Source: Kitasatospora herbaricolor (GTDB taxonomy: Bacteria; Actinomycetota; Actinomycetes; Streptomycetales; Streptomycetaceae). From it: a DNA stretch of 64,000 nucleotides. Shown one piece after another: positions 61,619-64,000 of the stretch (its first letter is position 1; each line of letters opens with the position of its first letter). The position numbers and the translations under genes are program-made. Location: positions 62,001-126,000 of the forward strand of contig NZ_JAUSVA010000002.1 of the NCBI RefSeq assembly GCF_030813695.1, in the 5' to 3' direction. The notes under the pieces were generated by a model. It was not told the DNA's origin and ran no database searches. It saw only the letters and a program-made list of their open reading frames with translations.

Positions 61619-62481
61619 CCCGCCCCGGCGTCATCGACGCGCACCACCACCTGTGGGACCTCGCCGTCCGCGACCAGGACTGGATCACCGGCGAGGCACT
61701 CGCCCCGATCCGCCGCGACTTCTCGCTCGCCGACCTGCGCCCGCTCGCCCGCCGGGCCGGCGTCACCGCGACCGTCCTGGTGCAGACCGTCTGCGTCGCC
61801 CCCGAGACGCCCGAGATGCTGGCCCTCGCCGCCGACGACGACCTGGTCGCCGGCGTCGTCGGCTGGAGTGACCTCACCGACCCCGGCATCGCCGACAGCA
61901 TCGGACGCCTGCGGGAACTGCCGGGCGGCCACAAGCTGGTGGGTCTGCGGCACCAGGTCCAGTCCGAACCCGACCCCGAGTGGCTGCTGCGCCCCGACGT
62001 GCTGCGCGGCCTTGCCGCGGTGGCGGACGCGGGACTCGCCTACGATTTGCTGGTCCTCCCGCACCAGCTGCCCGCCGCCACCGAGGCCGCCACCCGGCTG
62101 CCGGCCTTGACCCTGGTCCTCGACCACCTCGCCAAACCTCCCGTGGCCACCGGCCGCACCGAACCCTGGGCGACCGCGATCCGCGCCCTGGCCGCCCGGG
62201 CCAACACCTTCTGCAAGCTCTCCGGTCTGGTCACCGAGGCCGACTGGCAACGCCGACGCCCCGCCGACCTGAGCGTGTACATGGACACCGCGCTGTCGGC
62301 CTTCGGACCAGAGCGGCTGATGTTCGGCTCGGACTGGCCGGTCTGTACCCTTGCCGCCACCTACGGCGAGGTGATGGACACCGCCCGCGCCCTCACCGGG
62401 GGCCTGAGCTCCGCCGAACAGCACGCAGTGTTCGCCGGCACGGCGGCGGCGGCGTACGGCCCGGCCCTGCAGACGCACTGA
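61615..62481 (+). CDS. Amidohydrolase-family lactonase, probable L-fucono-1,5-lactonase
   Basis: 288 residues from GTG 61615, overlapping the mutarotase stop by 4 bp. Amidohydrolase_2 barrel: metal-binding GVIDAHHHLWDLAV at the N-terminus, VLVQTVCVAPETPEMLALA, LPALTLVLDHLAKPP with the next His, ANTFCKLSGLVTEADW, and the C-terminal catalytic Asp in LMFGSDWPVCTLAATYGEV. This is the COG3618 group of L-rhamnono/L-fucono-lactonases. It opens L-fuconolactone made by the aldo/keto reductase to L-fuconate, the substrate of FucD. Last gene of the operon; a weak hairpin follows. Confidence 0.88.
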   Translation: MTRPGVIDAHHHLWDLAVRDQDWITGEALAPIRRDFSLADLRPLARRAGVTATVLVQTVCVAPETPEMLALAADDDLVAGVVGWSDLTDPGIADSIGRLRELPGGHKLVGLRHQVQSEPDPEWLLRPDVLRGLAAVADAGLAYDLLVLPHQLPAATEAATRLPALTLVLDHLAKPPVATGRTEPWATAIRALAARANTFCKLSGLVTEADWQRRRPADLSVYMDTALSAFGPERLMFGSDWPVCTLAATYGEVMDTARALTGGLSSAEQHAVFAGTAAAAYGPALQTH

Positions 62482-62528
62482 ATCCGCGGCAGGACGGCCG
62501 GCCGCGAACGGACAGGCCCGAGAGTGCC

Positions 62529-62562
62529 TGCCGGCTCCCGCGGATCGGCGAGCCAGCCGGCA
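62529..62562 (+). terminator. Possible terminator of the catabolic operon
   Basis: TGCCGGCTC (62529-62537) can pair with GAGCC-A-GCCGGCA (62550-62562) with one bulged A. It lies about 50 bp after the last stop codon. Confidence 0.35.
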
Positions 62563-62594
62563 CACCGTCCTAGTCCTAGGCGATCCTGTGAATA

Positions 62595-62603
62595 CATCGG
62601 ATG
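62595..62603. promoter_or_regulatory. CATC-G-GATG operator copy downstream of the catabolic operon
   Basis: The site reads ATACATCGGATGTTA, giving one extra matching base on each side (ACATC-G-GATGT). It lies 114 bp after the lactonase stop and 300 bp upstream of another copy. No promoter was recognised right beside it; it might serve an unrecognised short gene or help looping with the second copy. Confidence 0.4.
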
Positions 62604-62605
62604 TT

Positions 62606-62860
62606 AGGGCGGATCGCCGACCGGGAGACGAGGCTGCACTTCTTCGGCCGCCGGGAGCGGGTATGTGCAGACCCTCCTGGCAAAGCAGCGGCGGCCCTAC
62701 GGCTCGTCGGACGATCGCCACCTGCCCGCGCATAGCCATAGGTGCTTGTACGGCCGACCTGAGTCGCCCCTTGAGTACACCGGGCAACGTGGTGACCTAC
62801 GAGCGAGGACCCTTCCGCACGACTCCCGGACGCGCGCCGCATTCCGTCACGGCCAGAGTC
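62606..62860. other. Spacer between the two operator copies
   Basis: A plus-strand frame (62588-62917) is open but has no ribosome binding site and no recognisable protein pattern. No RNA gene was seen. Confidence 0.3.
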
Positions 62861-62905
62861 TTGACACGAGGAGGGCGGAGACTCATTATTCACAAACATC
62901 GGATG
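62861..62905 (+). promoter_or_regulatory. Promoter with overlapping operator for the secreted beta-helix gene
   Basis: A perfect -35 TTGACA (62861-62866) and CATTAT (62884-62889) are spaced by exactly 17 bp. The inverted repeat ACATC-G-GATGT follows with its core at 62897-62905, covering the expected transcription start. The gene begins at 63130. Confidence 0.6.
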
Positions 62906-63129
62906 TCGAGGCGGTGAGAGTCGAGTCGGTGCTTGTCAGCCACTCGCGGCCGCCCGACTCGCCCGACCGATCCGCTCGAAGGGTGGACCGGCAACCGCAG
63001 GACATCGTCCTCGGTTCTCCCCTGGCCACCCAAGGCCGGGGAGCACGGACGATTCCCTCTCCCACCCTCCGCGACAAAGCCTGTCCCCACCCTCGAGGCA
63101 GGTAGTCCCCCACGTCCGAAGAGGCCCCC

Positions 63130-64000
63130 ATGTCCAAACATGAATGGATCAAAAGCAGACTGCTCCGCCGTACGGGATCGGCCGGGTTGATCCTGGCAGC
63201 GGCGTTGACGCTGCCCGCGTTCCCCTCCGCCGCCGCCGCGTCGACCGCGACGCTCTACGCCTCTCCGTCCGGCGCCGGCTCGACGTGTTCGGCGTCGTCA
63301 CCGTGTTCACTGCAGGGTGCACAGGGTGCGGTCCGATCGCTGCTCGCCGCGGACAGCTCCACCGACGTCACCGTACTGCTCAGCAACGGGACGTACCGGC
63401 CGTCGACCACCTGGTCCTTCGGCGCCGCAGACTCCGGCTCCGCCGGCCATCCCGTCGTCTGGAAGGCCGCGCCGGGTGCACGACCGGTGATCTCGGGGGC
63501 CTCCCAGATCACCGGGTGGACGCAGGTCGGCTCCAGCGAGGTGTGGTCCGCCTCCGTTCCGGCCGGAAGCAACAGTCGACAGCTCTACATCGACGGTCAG
63601 CAGACCCCCGTGGCCACGGCCTCCCCCGCGGACCTGGGCTTCACGGGCTCCTGGCAGGGATCCTCATCGGGTTACACGATCTCCGGCGACACTACGGCCA
63701 TGACCTGGTTCGGCGGCCTCACCGCGAGCCAGGTCGCGGCCGTGGAGTTCGACTACCCGGCCGGCAACGGACCGTGGACCGAGTCGCGGTGCCGAGTCGC
63801 AGGCTTCTCGGCGGCGAGCGGAACACTGACGATGAGTCAGCCGTGCTGGGGCAACGTGACGGCGAGGGCGCCCTTCGCCCAAGGCAGCGGCGGTCTACCG
63901 TCCATGCCCACCAGCACGATGCCCACGCTCATCCAGAACGCGCAGGGCCTGCTTCACTCCGGGCAGTGGTTCCTGGACACGGCCGGCAACAAGCTGTATT
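63130..64000 (+). CDS. Secreted right-handed beta-helix protein, possible alpha-L-fucosidase, 5' part
   Basis: 290 codons, continuing past the right edge. ATG at 63130 with GAAGAGG about six bases upstream. A signal peptide (GSAGLILAAALTLPAFPS ending AAAAS) is followed by the start typical of polysaccharide-acting beta-helix proteins: TLYASPSGAGSTCSASSPCS, LQGAQGAVRSLLAADS, VTVLLSNGTYRPSTTW, SAGHPVVWKAAPGARPVISG. Next is the segment QNAQGLLHSGQWFLDTAGNK that precedes the helix coils in this group. Members include GH141 (alpha-L-fucosidase/xylanase) and related families. The operator shared with the fucose operon favours fucosidase, which is inference; the catalytic residues are outside the window. 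Confidence 0.7.
   Translation, partial: MSKHEWIKSRLLRRTGSAGLILAAALTLPAFPSAAAASTATLYASPSGAGSTCSASSPCSLQGAQGAVRSLLAADSSTDVTVLLSNGTYRPSTTWSFGAADSGSAGHPVVWKAAPGARPVISGASQITGWTQVGSSEVWSASVPAGSNSRQLYIDGQQTPVATASPADLGFTGSWQGSSSGYTISGDTTAMTWFGGLTASQVAAVEFDYPAGNGPWTESRCRVAGFSAASGTLTMSQPCWGNVTARAPFAQGSGGLPSMPTSTMPTLIQNAQGLLHSGQWFLDTAGNKLY

Overview
The window is high-GC actinobacterial DNA of Streptomyces/Kitasatospora type. The signs are strong third-position G/C, many GTG starts, purine-rich ribosome binding sites, long secreted multidomain hydrolases, LuxR, GntR and XRE regulators, and families seen mainly in Streptomyces. No rRNA, tRNA or CRISPR array was recognised.

Layout. 1-13.6 kb: two divergent giant secreted proteins, a LamG/ricin-lectin protein on the minus strand and an RHS polymorphic-toxin-like protein on the plus strand. 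The RHS gene is split by a one-base frameshift and is followed by an overlapping small lipoprotein that could be its immunity partner. 13.6-20.2 kb: a graveyard of decayed genes and insertion sequences. It holds a complete 2.58 kb IS481-family element with matching 30-bp ends and a passenger gene, an ISL3-family transposase remnant that truncates a tyrosine recombinase, and an IstB remnant. 20.8-26.6 kb: small hypothetical genes, a lipoprotein, and a damaged SOS-mutagenesis cassette (LexA-like gene with a frameshift, Y-family polymerase, C-terminal piece of DnaE2). 27.3-39 kb: secreted GH65 and GH27 glycosidases around a large LuxR regulator and a decayed solute-binding protein. 39.9-44.9 kb: relics of an integrated plasmid or ICE (HNH endonuclease with a nonsense codon, coupled zinc-ribbon proteins, recombinase and resolvase-like fragments), a serine beta-lactamase-like gene and a 50-bp perfect palindrome. 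45.4-47.6 kb: a secreted GH20 hexosaminidase.

47.9-64 kb is the most coherent part: a system for taking up and oxidising a 6-deoxy-sugar, most likely L-fucose. A sugar ABC transporter and a FadR/GntR regulator lie on the minus strand. Divergent from them is a nine-gene plus-strand operon: FAH-family hydrolase, fuconate dehydratase, SDR, aldo/keto reductase, LutA, LutB, LutC, mutarotase and lactonase. The predicted route is L-fucose, L-fuconolactone, L-fuconate, 2-keto-3-deoxy-L-fuconate, 2,4-diketo-3-deoxy-L-fuconate, then pyruvate plus L-lactate, with LutABC oxidising the lactate to pyruvate. The same short inverted repeat, CATC-G-GATG, lies by the promoters of the transporter, the catabolic operon and the secreted beta-helix protein at the right edge, plus once more downstream of the operon. 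It is proposed here as the operator of one regulon.

Several otherwise healthy genes (RHS, LexA-like, XRE regulator, IS481 transposase) carry single-base frameshifts. Some could be sequencing errors; the nonsense-containing and truncated genes in the mobile regions look like real decay.
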